From CAYJPA01 sp964371945 (GTDB lineage: Bacteria; Chloroflexota; Chloroflexia; Thermomicrobiales; UBA6265): a DNA stretch of 62,129 nucleotides. The position numbers and the translations under genes are program-made. Below the pieces are notes generated by a model that saw only the letters and a program-made list of their open reading frames with translations, was not told the origin of the DNA and searched no databases. This document shows, in pieces, positions 7,718 through 14,918 of the stretch (positions within the stretch are counted from its first letter, which is position 1; every line of letters starts with the position of its first letter). The DNA lies in assembly GCA_964371945.1 (NCBI GenBank), contig CAYJPA010000025.1, forward strand, positions 1-62,129. The letters run 5' to 3'.

Positions 7718-8236
7718 ATGCACGAGACAGAGCTTGTCACGATCAAAGAAGCCGCAGAGCGCCTGGGCGTCTCCCCAGATACAGTGCGGCGCCGGCTCAA
7801 ACGGGGCGAGCTGACAGGCGAGCATGAGACGACGCCTCAGGGCTTTGTCTGGCGTGTCGCCTTCCCGACGGGTGAGCGCGCCTCAGAGACGCCAGGAGAG
7901 CCCGCGACGGTCGGGGGAGACGCTATCGAGCTCGCCCGTTTGCGCGAGCGGGTTGCGGGGCTCGAGCGCCTCACGACTGAGCTCTCAGAGGATCGAAACG
8001 CGTGGCGTGAGCAGGCGGCGCGATCAGAAGAGAGCGCCCGCGAGCTGCGCATTCTGGTTCAGCAAGCTCAGGCGCTCGCCCAGGCGCTGCCGGCAGGGGA
8101 TGATTTTCTCCAGGACGCGCATACGGCTTCACCCGCGGGCCCAAGAGCGCCAGAAGCGGGCGCAATGACTCCTGATACCTTGCATCGGCCGTCACGGGTG
8201 GGCGGACTGATTCGCCGGCTGTTTGGGAGGGGATGA
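7718..8236 (+). CDS. Excisionase/MerR-type HTH protein with coiled coil
   Basis: A 172-aa protein. Residues ~5-45 are a helix-turn-helix of the excisionase/MerR type (VTIKEAAERLGVSPDTVRRRLKRGEL). Residues ~72-125 form a charged coiled coil (LARLRERVAGLERL and on), and the basic C-terminus ends GGLIRRLFGRG. This layout recalls plasmid KfrA-like or partition-accessory proteins that bind iterons and oligomerise through the coil. The five repeats just upstream are the obvious target. The next gene overlaps it (ATGA). Its HTH resembles the one fused to ParA at 17.7 kb. Confidence 0.65.
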   Translation: MHETELVTIKEAAERLGVSPDTVRRRLKRGELTGEHETTPQGFVWRVAFPTGERASETPGEPATVGGDAIELARLRERVAGLERLTTELSEDRNAWREQAARSEESARELRILVQQAQALAQALPAGDDFLQDAHTASPAGPRAPEAGAMTPDTLHRPSRVGGLIRRLFGRG

Positions 8237-8772
8237 CGGTGGCTGATCTCGTCGTTTCAGAGTTCCTAAAGGAATTGGCCGTATCTCGTCCCAATGATGA
8301 GCTGAGCTCGTCAGTCGATTCAGATGCCAGACCGTTCATTCACACATACAGCACGCCCCTTGACCCTGCGGATGCCAGCCAAATTCGGATGTCACTCGCA
8401 CTCGCGGTCTCTCGTATTTGGGCTGAAGTTCGCGATCCGTTCATCGTTCGATTCGTCTTCGGAGTGCCACCGATTTACGCGGTCGACGTTGGTACTGGAT
8501 ACGATCTCTATCTTGCCGACATGAGCCAAGATCCAATCGCAAGCGCTGGGCACAACATGATTTTTCTTGATGCCAAACGACTCGCGAGGATGTATCAAAC
8601 GATCACGCGCTATGACCATGCCGCCGTCTGTATGCTCGAAGAGCTCGTGCATTCGTGGCTGAACATTCGAGGTGAGAAAATCACGAAAATGGTGACTGCG
8701 GCTCTTTACTCACCACGTCTTACGGTTCGAGGCGAGCGTTACGAGTGGGATTGGTCTGATGCGAGCTCGTGA
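8233..8772 (+). CDS. Hypothetical protein with EELVHSWLN motif
   Basis: A 179-aa protein starting at an ATG that overlaps the upstream stop. It has no membrane helix or signal peptide. A helix around residues 132-143 reads LEELVHSWLN, reminiscent of a metalloprotease-type helix, but it lacks a full HExxH and no zinc site can be assigned. The preceding strand IFLDAKRLARMY suggests a folded alpha/beta domain. No family is recognised. Translational coupling to the HTH/coiled-coil gene suggests a related role. Confidence 0.5.
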   Translation: MTVADLVVSEFLKELAVSRPNDELSSSVDSDARPFIHTYSTPLDPADASQIRMSLALAVSRIWAEVRDPFIVRFVFGVPPIYAVDVGTGYDLYLADMSQDPIASAGHNMIFLDAKRLARMYQTITRYDHAAVCMLEELVHSWLNIRGEKITKMVTAALYSPRLTVRGERYEWDWSDASS

Positions 8773-8835
8773 AGTCGATATACCCAACGCGTCGGAAGCC
8801 TCTGGGATTGGCCCCGCGGAAGGCGAGTCCACAAA

Positions 8836-9087
8836 TCACTCAATACGAAAAAGCGTTAGGGTTTCCTCAACTCCGGAAATACCTTGAATTCGGTCAATCA
8901 CGATCCTTCCGAGCGCCTTTCGATCTGTCGCACTGATATTGGCAAGAACGTCCCACATTCCAGCTACCCCAAAAGCATCGAAGCCCATCTCTCGAATCTG
9001 ACGGGCAATTTCCAGTGCGGATCGGCCAGCACACTTGATCAGGACAGAGGCCAAAACGTCGGTGTCCTTAGGTTCAGTCGTCCCCAT
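8836..9087 (-). CDS. Solo Lrp/AsnC-type effector-binding (RAM) domain
   Basis: An ~83-aa protein matching the dimeric alpha/beta-barrel ligand domain of Lrp/AsnC regulators: VLIKCAGRSALEIARQIREM, then FGVAGMWDVLANISATD, then a helix with RIQGISGVEETLTLFRIE. The usual N-terminal DNA-binding domain is absent, so it is a stand-alone sensor or oligomerisation module. The ATG at 9087 lies inside the end of the XRE regulator gene (14-bp overlap) with GGCGG upstream. It is therefore probably translated with that regulator and may supply its effector domain in trans. Confidence 0.65.
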   Translation of the reverse strand: MGTTEPKDTDVLASVLIKCAGRSALEIARQIREMGFDAFGVAGMWDVLANISATDRKALGRIVIDRIQGISGVEETLTLFRIE

Positions 9088-9718
9088 TAGATTCCGCCAA
9101 TACTTGAAGAGCAAACTGGTCGCCGCTCGCGTAACGACGATTCGAACGCTTTATCGGCCGGTGACGTCTCGCAAAATCGCCCAATCTTTTGAGTTCATCG
9201 AGTTGTGATTGCATGCTTTCCGCGAGTTTCTCCAACTCCTGCTCCATATCTTCGAGCTCTTGGAAAAAAACTTGACGCCGCTTGGCCATCGCCCGCTCTT
9301 TACGCTCGATGTCTTCCATCTGCGCTCGAATTCGGGTAAAGACGACGTTGTAGACCTGAAGTGCTGTTTGGTAATCGCCTGAGGCGATTGTTGCAAATGA
9401 GAACGGATCCGCCGCAAATCCGTCTCCGCTGGTGTTGGCATTATTCTCAATCACTGCAAGAGTATTTACTTCTGTACCCTTCATGGTCAGTTCCGGGACG
9501 AGTTGACTGATATCCATTTTTAGTTCATCCGCTATTCGATAAGCGGTGTCTCGGCCAACTTTGATCTCTCCGTTTTCAAGTCGACTGATTGAAGATTTGT
9601 TAAGACTGATTAGGTCACCCAACTTCTGCTGAGACAATTGCTGTGTACGCCGAAACTGCTTAAGCACAGCACCATCAACCGCAACAACATCTTCAGGATT
9701 TCCTGTTTTTCGGCCCAT
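9074..9718 (-). CDS. XRE-family transcriptional regulator with long coiled coil
   Basis: A 214-aa protein. Residues ~17-75 form a Cro/C1-type HTH (LKQFRRTQQLSQQKLGDLI, SSISRLENGEI, AYRIADEL). Residues ~135-190 are a strongly charged coiled coil (ARMEDIERKERAMAKRR-like and on). It is followed by an overlapping solo Lrp-type domain. A palindrome at 9812-9829 upstream is a likely autoregulatory operator. The target regulon is unknown. Confidence 0.75.
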   Translation of the reverse strand: MGRKTGNPEDVVAVDGAVLKQFRRTQQLSQQKLGDLISLNKSSISRLENGEIKVGRDTAYRIADELKMDISQLVPELTMKGTEVNTLAVIENNANTSGDGFAADPFSFATIASGDYQTALQVYNVVFTRIRAQMEDIERKERAMAKRRQVFFQELEDMEQELEKLAESMQSQLDELKRLGDFARRHRPIKRSNRRYASGDQFALQVLAESNGDD

Positions 9719-9811
9719 TTCCCCCTCGACCCTCGCATGCTACCGACACTCAAACTCATCGAGTATCTCACAGCCGTGCAACGCAATGCAACGACATAGC
9801 AGTAACGATGT

Positions 9812-9829
9812 CTGTATTACAAAATACAG
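9812..9829. promoter_or_regulatory. Palindromic operator upstream of XRE gene
   Basis: CTGTATT (9812-9818) and AATACAG (9823-9829) form a perfect 7-bp inverted repeat with a 4-base spacer, ~95 bp upstream of the XRE start. The size and dyad fit a Cro/C1-type dimer site. Confidence 0.5.
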
Positions 9830-9931
9830 AATATCTAAGCATATCTTTTGCAAGAGGTGAGGAAATGCAAATGCACCGTTACCAACTTGGACTTTGGCTT
9901 CCTTCGCTTCGCATGATGAGCCAAAGATCCG

Positions 9932-9953
9932 TCGGTACTAAAGTACCGATTTT
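9932..9953. terminator. Hairpin with T-run
   Basis: TCGGTACT (9932-9939) pairs with AGTACCGA (9942-9949) and is followed by TTTT. The loop is only two bases as written, so the real stem is probably 7 bp. It reads as a short intrinsic terminator or attenuator on the plus strand. Confidence 0.4.
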
Positions 9954-9977
9954 CGTATCCTAAAGAGTGGTTGCGTT

Positions 9978-10013
9978 GCGTTGCGTATGTGTAATCTTAC
10001 AGCTACGCAACGC
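9978..10013. repeat. 10-bp inverted repeat with nested stem
   Basis: GCGTTGCGTA (9978-9987) pairs with TACGCAACGC (10004-10013). Inside it, TGTAA (9990-9994) pairs with TTACA (9997-10001). A GTTGC triplication precedes the left arm. It lies ~75 bp upstream of a small gene with a strong ribosome site and may be a leader structure. Confidence 0.45.
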
Positions 10014-10087
10014 CGGATTGTCGCTGTTGCCGAATCCTCCAAATCAGTTGGAGGGTTTCGAGATTCTCATCCAAAGGGGGCAGAAAA

Positions 10088-10369
10088 GTGAGCCAGTACT
10101 TTCCTCCAAGCGGTGTCATTTTTGGTGCAAAGCCGTTCGGCGGGAATCTCATGCCGCCGGGGGCAAAGGGCTTCAACCTCGACTTCAACAGCCGCCATTC
10201 GTTCGCGGGTGAACCACATGTCACCATCTTCGGCCCGGATAAGGGTAGAGGTGCTCCCACCGTGTCTTTTAACGACGTCTCCCCGGGCAGCGGATATGCA
10301 AACAATACCCACTACTGGAAGCCCGGTGGGGAGCGGGGTCCTGGGACTGGGGGCCTCTTCGGTAGCTAG
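10088..10369 (+). CDS. Small glycine/proline-rich protein
   Basis: A 93-aa protein beginning with GTG at 10088, preceded by AAAGGGGG with 7-bp spacing, the strongest ribosome site in the area. It is rich in Gly, Pro and Asn (MSQYFPPSGVIFGAKPFGG at the start, GGERGPGTGGLFGS at the end) and has no predicted helix. No family is recognised. It is bracketed by hairpins and may be an intrinsically disordered or secreted-like short product; no signal peptide is seen. Confidence 0.5.
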   Translation: MSQYFPPSGVIFGAKPFGGNLMPPGAKGFNLDFNSRHSFAGEPHVTIFGPDKGRGAPTVSFNDVSPGSGYANNTHYWKPGGERGPGTGGLFGS

Positions 10370-10409
10370 TGGCTAGGGTGTTTTCGGCGCTCCGGTCGCT
10401 GAATCGCTT

Positions 10410-10435
10410 GGGGCCCGGGCTCAAGCCCGGGCCCC
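10410..10435. terminator. GC-rich perfect palindrome
   Basis: GGGGCCCGGGCT (10410-10421) and AGCCCGGGCCCC (10424-10435) are perfectly complementary with a 2-base centre. It lies 40 bp after the small GTG gene and could end its transcript, although no T-run follows. Confidence 0.45.
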
Positions 10436-10489
10436 AGTCACTTGTTGACCACCACCGTGACATCGATCAACAGAGCAACGGAGAACACC

Positions 10490-10783
10490 ATGAACGCCAC
10501 CGACACAAACGTCGCTCCCCTGAAACCCTTCAGGGCCGACCGCGTCGTCTATTTCCCAGACCGCGAACGCAGCGCTCCGCTTTGCGATTGTTGCCGCCAG
10601 AGCGGTCGGTGCTTCTATTCCTGGATGTACCGGCCGCTCCCGGGCAGCCGTTTTCCCGAGTCAACCCGATGCGGCGGCCCCGGATATGTGAAATCCAGGA
10701 ATACATTTCCTCCGGAGCCAAGCGTTCCTTGGCCGTTCGGCGAGCGCCAGCCACATCCCCCGGGCACCCTCCGAATTTATTAG
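10490..10783 (+). CDS. Small cysteine-containing protein
   Basis: A 97-aa candidate starting at an ATG with CGGAGAA upstream. It contains a CDCC...C cluster (PLCDCCRQSGRCFYSW, residues ~31-46) and a later Cys, followed by Pro/Arg-rich sequence. The cluster could bind zinc. No family is recognised. Competing frames overlap it fully, so coding status rests on the start context and on its position between two strong hairpins. Confidence 0.35.
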   Translation: MNATDTNVAPLKPFRADRVVYFPDRERSAPLCDCCRQSGRCFYSWMYRPLPGSRFPESTRCGGPGYVKSRNTFPPEPSVPWPFGERQPHPPGTLRIY

Positions 10784-10800
10784 AGCGAGATCCACTCCTT

Positions 10801-10844
10801 CGAAAGTGGACAAAGAACCGGAGTAGGTTCTTTGTCCACTTTCG
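10801..10844. terminator. 19-bp perfect stem hairpin
   Basis: Bases 10801-10819 pair perfectly with 10826-10844 around the loop GGAGTA. It is the longest perfect hairpin seen in the window. It follows the small Cys-containing gene and would be a very stable RNA stem. There is no T-run, so it may act bidirectionally or be a recombination or replication-related site. Confidence 0.6.
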
Positions 10845-11050
10845 ATTGTTTGCAGTATCCAACTGGAGAACACGCAAGGTCGCCGCCTACGCGCTGCGGA
10901 AGCGTCGGCTATGCTCCGCTTGGGCAGGATCGTTCCATGCGGGCGGGAGCTCGTCTTCACGGCGCTGGTCTCGTATCGCATTGGTTTGCCCTTCCGTGTA
11001 GCGCCAATGGCAACGCGTCGGCTCCGCATGCTGGCTTCACAGTAGAGAAG

Positions 11051-11082
11051 CGCCCAGGAGATCGCTAGATCACGCCTGGGCG
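11051..11082. terminator. Inverted repeat with T-rich tail
   Basis: CGCCCAGG (11051-11058) pairs with CCTGGGCG (11075-11082) around a 16-base loop and is followed by GTCTTACTCTTCTT. It reads as a weak terminator on the plus strand. Confidence 0.4.
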
Positions 11083-11426
11083 GTCTTACTCTTCTTAATA
11101 TCCTTAAGATCAGCGGGAGGGTCGAAAAAGCCCGTAACTCCGCGGTTTTTTGAGATCGGTTCGGACACGATAACCCCGACATTTACTCACTGACACCGAC
11201 GCGGAAGAGCCGAAAAGCCTGGATTCATGCGGTTTTTAGCAATTCGTGGCGATGCCGCGATGAGAACGGTTTTACTCACGGATATGCGAGAGTCTACGCT
11301 TCGCTTGCTCACTCGTTCGGGAACGCATTGCCACAGTATTGCCATATTGGCGGGCTGTTTGTAGCTACCTCTAGATAAAGATTGATGTATGAGAGTTCAG
11401 GGCAATGAGTGCTGGAGGTGCGAGTC

Positions 11427-12731
11427 ATGTATATGCAATATGGAGTTGACCTTGAGGCGTTCTCGTGGTGTCTCACTCCCGGCGACGACAGTGTGCCATT
11501 GGAGGTTCCAGTTGATCTTGAGTTTTTCCCAATCTTTCGCAATGCAGGGGCACTTCCCTTTAGTGGATCGGGGACAGTGAGAATGAGGCTTATTGTCTAC
11601 GGAAATTGGTATGCATATGGAAGTCCACGCGACGCCCAGAAAATCGTGAATGTGCCGATAACCATCCAGAATCTGGAGCCTGGTGGTTTGCTTAAACTCA
11701 CGGAGGGGCTCAAATTTGACTGGGTTGTTCCGCCCCAAGCAGGTGGTCCACGCGCAGGAAAAAAGAACGATGAAACTGCAATTATATTTGACTATCGATT
11801 TTATTTCGACGACGACGAATGTCACGAGAACGATTATTACAGAGCCCTCCTTGGGCAATGGTCACATCAACTGGCCGCCTTTAAAGATCTGCATTGCTCC
11901 AACTGCGAAGTCGAGTCGGAAATCAAACACTATGACGGTCCCATGGTTGTCCCGGGCATGTGCATAGGTCTCTGGCACAACTTGTTCGCTGACAGTAACC
12001 CGTCTGTTAACAGATTCGCGTTGCCACCGCTCCAAACCAGCTATCACTTTGTGCCTCTCTTCACACAAGACCAGGGCATCTGCTGCGAGTGGAACTGGTG
12101 GATGGCTAGGGACATTTGGGAGCACAAACTTGATCCGAAATTCGCTCCTCCAGGCCTGGCGTTGGCGCTTCGTCATACACACCAAGCCAACGCCAATGGC
12201 GTGACCTACCTCGACTTCAACCCTATCTGTGACGAACCGCCACAGGACTGGGGGGTGATTCGTCGGCAGGGCAAGGACGAAGACCATGGAGGAGATTGCG
12301 GCTTCTACTGGTATGAGACCGCGGATCAGGGATGGTTCAGTGACGACAAAGACTGGAATAACGCTGAACAGAGTCTGCCGGAAGGCACTGTTATCGGTCT
12401 TGCACGGTACCCGAATCTTGACGTGGGCGTGAAGTGGAGGAGCGAGACGTATCACTCGGCTCGCCTGGACCCCGCCCCACCGGGCTTCGTCCTGCGAGGG
12501 GCTTGGGATATGGGAGCACCCGGCGGCCACGGCTTCACTTGGTATGAAAAGACCACTCCAGGCGAAGTAGGCCCTGCTTGCGTTCCTTCTTCCGGCTCGA
12601 TGCCTTCAATCCGGAAGGCGCCTCGTTACAACGAAATTTACGGAGATCTTTCCGACATGAACGACCCAGATGAGTGGAAAATGGGCGAGCTTTCGCTGTT
12701 TGATAGGTGTGGTAGTGGGAGCATCGCCTAG
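11427..12731 (+). CDS. Orphan 434-aa protein with internal duplication
   Basis: The ATG at 11427 has GGAGGT upstream and is preferred over 11409. No family is recognised and there is no membrane helix. The N-terminal ~170 residues look beta-rich (LIVYGNWYAYG, AIIFDYRFYFDDDE). The C-terminal half holds two similar units ending PPQDWGVIRRQ..GGDCGFYWYE (residues ~275-298) and PPGFVLRG..GGHGFTWYE (residues ~352-378). They share the pattern PP-x-x-[WF]-V-[IL]-R, GG-x-x-GF-x-WYE. It is rich in Trp, His and Cys. The repeated unit recalls beta-propeller or lectin-like folds, which is a guess. Confidence 0.6.
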   Translation: MYMQYGVDLEAFSWCLTPGDDSVPLEVPVDLEFFPIFRNAGALPFSGSGTVRMRLIVYGNWYAYGSPRDAQKIVNVPITIQNLEPGGLLKLTEGLKFDWVVPPQAGGPRAGKKNDETAIIFDYRFYFDDDECHENDYYRALLGQWSHQLAAFKDLHCSNCEVESEIKHYDGPMVVPGMCIGLWHNLFADSNPSVNRFALPPLQTSYHFVPLFTQDQGICCEWNWWMARDIWEHKLDPKFAPPGLALALRHTHQANANGVTYLDFNPICDEPPQDWGVIRRQGKDEDHGGDCGFYWYETADQGWFSDDKDWNNAEQSLPEGTVIGLARYPNLDVGVKWRSETYHSARLDPAPPGFVLRGAWDMGAPGGHGFTWYEKTTPGEVGPACVPSSGSMPSIRKAPRYNEIYGDLSDMNDPDEWKMGELSLFDRCGSGSIA

Positions 12732-12982
12732 TCGGGGGCCGTCGCCGTGAGCCAGGCTTCGATCTTCCCGCGATTCTCCGCGGAGAGCGACGCGCCCCGC
12801 TCCGCTCGTGAGTAGGTTTGTTCCTGCGAGCAATTCTCGGCAAATACAAACGGGAGATCGATGTCGTTCATTCTCGCCTTCTTGACGGTCCCAAGTGGGA
12901 ACTCATGGACGGTAAGTGAACTGCCTCGCTGCTGGTCAGGAATCAATCGGCCCGTTTCTTCTAAGCGTGGAGGTATTGACAT
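12728..12982 (-). CDS. Possible small ORF, 84 aa
   Basis: A minus-strand frame of 84 codons, convergent with the orphan gene (4-bp overlap). It has reasonable amino-acid composition (KKARMNDIDLPFVFAENCSQEQ region) but no ribosome site before its ATG and no family recognised. It may be the 3' end or relic of a longer gene. Kept as a low-confidence candidate because the 286-bp interval otherwise holds nothing. Confidence 0.25.
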   Translation of the reverse strand: MSIPPRLEETGRLIPDQQRGSSLTVHEFPLGTVKKARMNDIDLPFVFAENCSQEQTYSRAERGASLSAENRGKIEAWLTATAPD

Positions 12983-13017
12983 GGGGTTCTACGACGGTGC
13001 TATGATGAAATTACTCT

Positions 13018-13281
13018 ATGATCAAACAAAGAGAATCCCCTACCCTTGCTGGGGCCTTGGCGCTGTATCGCGTCGAGTTTCTCGCCGGAGGTCATCTCGC
13101 CCCGCTCACCCGTGACGCCTATCGGCGAGATCTCGAGGATCTGATCACCTGGTTTGGCGAGCATCGACCGACGACCAAGACGATCGACCGCGTGGAGCGA
13201 GGTCACCTGGAACGCTACCTCGCGTATCTTGATGAGCGCGGATTGGCGGTCTCCTATCGTCGGCGCAAGGTCGCTGCGATC
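13018..13281 (+). pseudogene. Tyrosine integrase, 5' part (interrupted)
   Basis: This encodes the SAM-like N-terminal core-binding domain of a tyrosine recombinase: TRDAYRRDLEDLITWF, then RVERGHLERYLAYLDERGL, then SYRRRKVAAI (residue ~88). At the codons for VAAI the reading frame enters a transposon. The same VAAI codons recur at 16785-16797 after the element, followed by RSFFGFL and the rest of the enzyme. The integrase is therefore a single gene split by insertion. It would have catalysed integration of the host mobile element. Confidence 0.8.
13269..13281 (+). repeat. 13-bp target-site duplication, left copy
   Basis: GGTCGCTGCGATC here is identical to 16785-16797. The two copies flank the inverted-repeat-bounded element and lie in the same reading frame of the split integrase. 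Confidence 0.75.
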
Positions 13282-13339
13282 ACACCTCGCCACGACATGC
13301 TTGACACATAGCTGTCCTCAGCCTTGTCAGTGCGGGCGA
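13282..13339 (+). repeat. Left terminal inverted repeat
   Basis: A 58-bp repeat containing CTCGCCACGACAT, TTGACACATAGC and TGTCCTCAGCC blocks. It matches the reverse complement of 16727-16784 with three mismatches. Confidence 0.8.
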
Positions 13340-13630
13340 GGCGTCACCGACCGCCTGAAGGAAATGCACCTGGCGGTCAACGGCGTGTCAGTAGGGGAGA
13401 AGCCGATCGACGAGACGCGCTACAAGAACTTCCAGGCTCAGGCGTTCTGGGAGTCGGCGCAGTGGGTCAGCGCCGGCGGGAAGCTGGTCAAGTACAAGGT
13501 CTCGACCGACAAGGTCCTGCAGATCGAGCCGAAAGAGGTTCTCGAGAAGCGCACGGGGAAGTCACCGGACTATGCCGAGGCCTTCATACTCACCTTCACG
13601 CCGCGGGCACCGGAGCCAAATATTCGCTAA
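13340..13630 (+). pseudogene. Phage terminase large-subunit C-terminal remnant
   Basis: An open frame continues from the transposon end with no start of its own: VTDRLKEMHLAVNGVSVGEK, FQAQAFWESAQWVSAGG, LQIEPKEVLEKRTGKSPDYAEAFILTF, then a stop. The last part is the typical end of the terminase nuclease domain (RIE-P-K-x-x-x-x-x-R-x-GKSPD-x-A-[DE]-A). Only the final ~95 codons exist. It must have been captured by the transposon from a prophage. Its codon use is more GC-rich than the adjacent zinc-ribbon gene. Confidence 0.65.
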
Positions 13631-13685
13631 GCCTAGGTTGTATCATTAATCCTATCTGCCCAAGATCGTGCTATCGGAGACCTCC

Positions 13686-14768
13686 ATGTTTTGTATCCAC
13701 TGTGGGACGCAGATTCCTGAGGACGCGCGCTTTTGCTTTAAATGTGGGAGGGCTCTTTCAGTAGGCGCCCTCGGTGCGCCAAATGGGGAGGAGCTATCTT
13801 CGTCGGTGACTGGTGGCATCAACTTCCACCCTGTCGAACAGCTCCTTAAAGAGCATATGATGACCGCAAAACAGCAACCGGGATCACGGGCATTACCTGA
13901 GCTACATGAACACTTTTCAAAGATGTGCGATGCATCTCTAAAAGCGATAAGACAGTATCCAGATCAGATCATCGAAGAACCATATTGGAGTTTCAACGAA
14001 CTACTGGGATGCATAAATGACACGATAAGAATATTACGAGGACGATTTAACGATACAAACTACAGCGAGAACGGTCGTCAGATCCAGTGCCAGATTTTCT
14101 TCCTCAGTGTTAGCGACGAGGGCGTAGGCTATCTCTTGACGGGACTCAAACTTCGAGATGAGGCTGCGGCAGGCTTTACAGCTGAACAATTTGCAAACCT
14201 CAATCAGTACCCAATGCTTAGGGAATTCCTCGTATGTCATGCCGTATTCATGCTGGTGGATAGCATGAATCGCTATGGATCATGGGACAATCGAACCAGG
14301 GCAGGCGTTGACAGTTTCATTAGGCAGGTCGGACCTTATACCGCAAACGAACTGAGGTTAACTCAGTTTCGAGCATCTGCACCATCAAAGCCAGTCGCGT
14401 CAATCCCACAGGTCAGCCAGCCACAGAGTAGTCATAGTCGTAGCGAGCCGCCACAGGCCAGGGAACCGGTCTGGGAATACTGCGAGGTAGAGATTGAGCA
14501 AAAAGGAATGGCCGACTTCGTGCTCCACGCCCTAGCGGTAGGCAGCCAAGGAGAGTATGTCGTCTTCTCCTCGCGGAAGTTCAAGGCAAAGCCGGGTTTT
14601 ACGACGTACTACGTCAAGGACGGTATCCGCATGCTGCATTCTGCCCCTGGATCAGCGGGACCCGCCATTCAAGAAGTGACTCGCTATATGGCAGGGCAGG
14701 GCTGGCAACCACTACCCCGCGGTCAGTACTGGTACAGCTATCGTTTCCGACGTGACGTCGCCCGCTAG
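13686..14768 (+). CDS. Zinc-ribbon protein carried by the transposon
   Basis: A 360-aa protein starting at the ATG at 13686 (GGAGACC upstream). It opens with a zinc ribbon, FCIHCG...FCFKCG (residues 2-20). A helical middle region spans residues ~40-225. A polar linker (residues ~225-265) leads to a C-terminal domain with WEYCEVEIEQKG, YYVKDGIRMLHS and a GWQPLPRGQYWYSYRF end. That end resembles the small domain often found at the C-terminus of zinc-ribbon membrane proteins. No catalytic motif is seen. It lies between the outer and inner left ends of the IS, so it is passenger DNA. It is less GC-rich than the transposase. Confidence 0.65.
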   Translation: MFCIHCGTQIPEDARFCFKCGRALSVGALGAPNGEELSSSVTGGINFHPVEQLLKEHMMTAKQQPGSRALPELHEHFSKMCDASLKAIRQYPDQIIEEPYWSFNELLGCINDTIRILRGRFNDTNYSENGRQIQCQIFFLSVSDEGVGYLLTGLKLRDEAAAGFTAEQFANLNQYPMLREFLVCHAVFMLVDSMNRYGSWDNRTRAGVDSFIRQVGPYTANELRLTQFRASAPSKPVASIPQVSQPQSSHSRSEPPQAREPVWEYCEVEIEQKGMADFVLHALAVGSQGEYVVFSSRKFKAKPGFTTYYVKDGIRMLHSAPGSAGPAIQEVTRYMAGQGWQPLPRGQYWYSYRFRRDVAR

Positions 14769-14859
14769 ATAACCACGACGGAGCTCTTTCCTATAATCGG
14801 ATTAGAGCCCCTATGGACATCTTACGCCGTCTCTTTGCCAAAAGCCTAACTACCAGTCC

Positions 14860-14900
14860 ACGCCTCGCCACGACATGCAGCTGTCCTCAGCCGTGTCAGT
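14860..14900 (+). repeat. Internal partial copy of the terminal repeat
   Basis: It matches the left end of the transposon, but a 9-base block (TTGACACAT) is missing between the CTCGCCACGACATGC and AGCTGTCCTCAGCC parts. It lies 19 bp past the transposase stop and would be the original left end of a minimal IS. Confidence 0.7.
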
Positions 14901-14918
14901 AACCTCAGATTTCACATC

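Larger units (their letters stand above)
9719..10087. other. Structured intergenic region
   Basis: A 369-bp gap between the minus-strand XRE gene and a small plus-strand gene. It holds a palindrome at 9812-9829, a hairpin with T-run at 9932-9953, a 10-bp-stem inverted repeat with inner stem at 9978-10013 and a CCTCCAA/TTGGAGG stem near 10036-10055. Four stems in 250 bp is unusual and could be a structured leader RNA; no known riboswitch is recognised. Confidence 0.5.
10784..11426. other. 643-bp intergenic region with hairpins
   Basis: No convincing gene is seen. It starts with a 19-bp perfect-stem hairpin (10801-10844) and contains a second terminator-like inverted repeat (11051-11082) followed by T-rich sequence. 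The interval between the two stems is GC-rich and could encode a structured RNA, but no known RNA family is recognised. Confidence 0.5.

Noticed and set aside
7415..7825. 136-codon minus-strand frame over repeat copy B and the HTH gene start
   Set aside because: It has no ribosome site, spans the iteron array and has unusual composition.
10369..11001. 210-codon Arg/His-rich plus-strand frame
   Set aside because: It spans the GC palindrome and the 19-bp hairpin and competes with a better-started small gene.
8233..14768. Shared ELSSSV peptide in the 179-aa protein and the zinc-ribbon protein
   Set aside because: It is short and low-complexity, with no extended similarity; probably chance.
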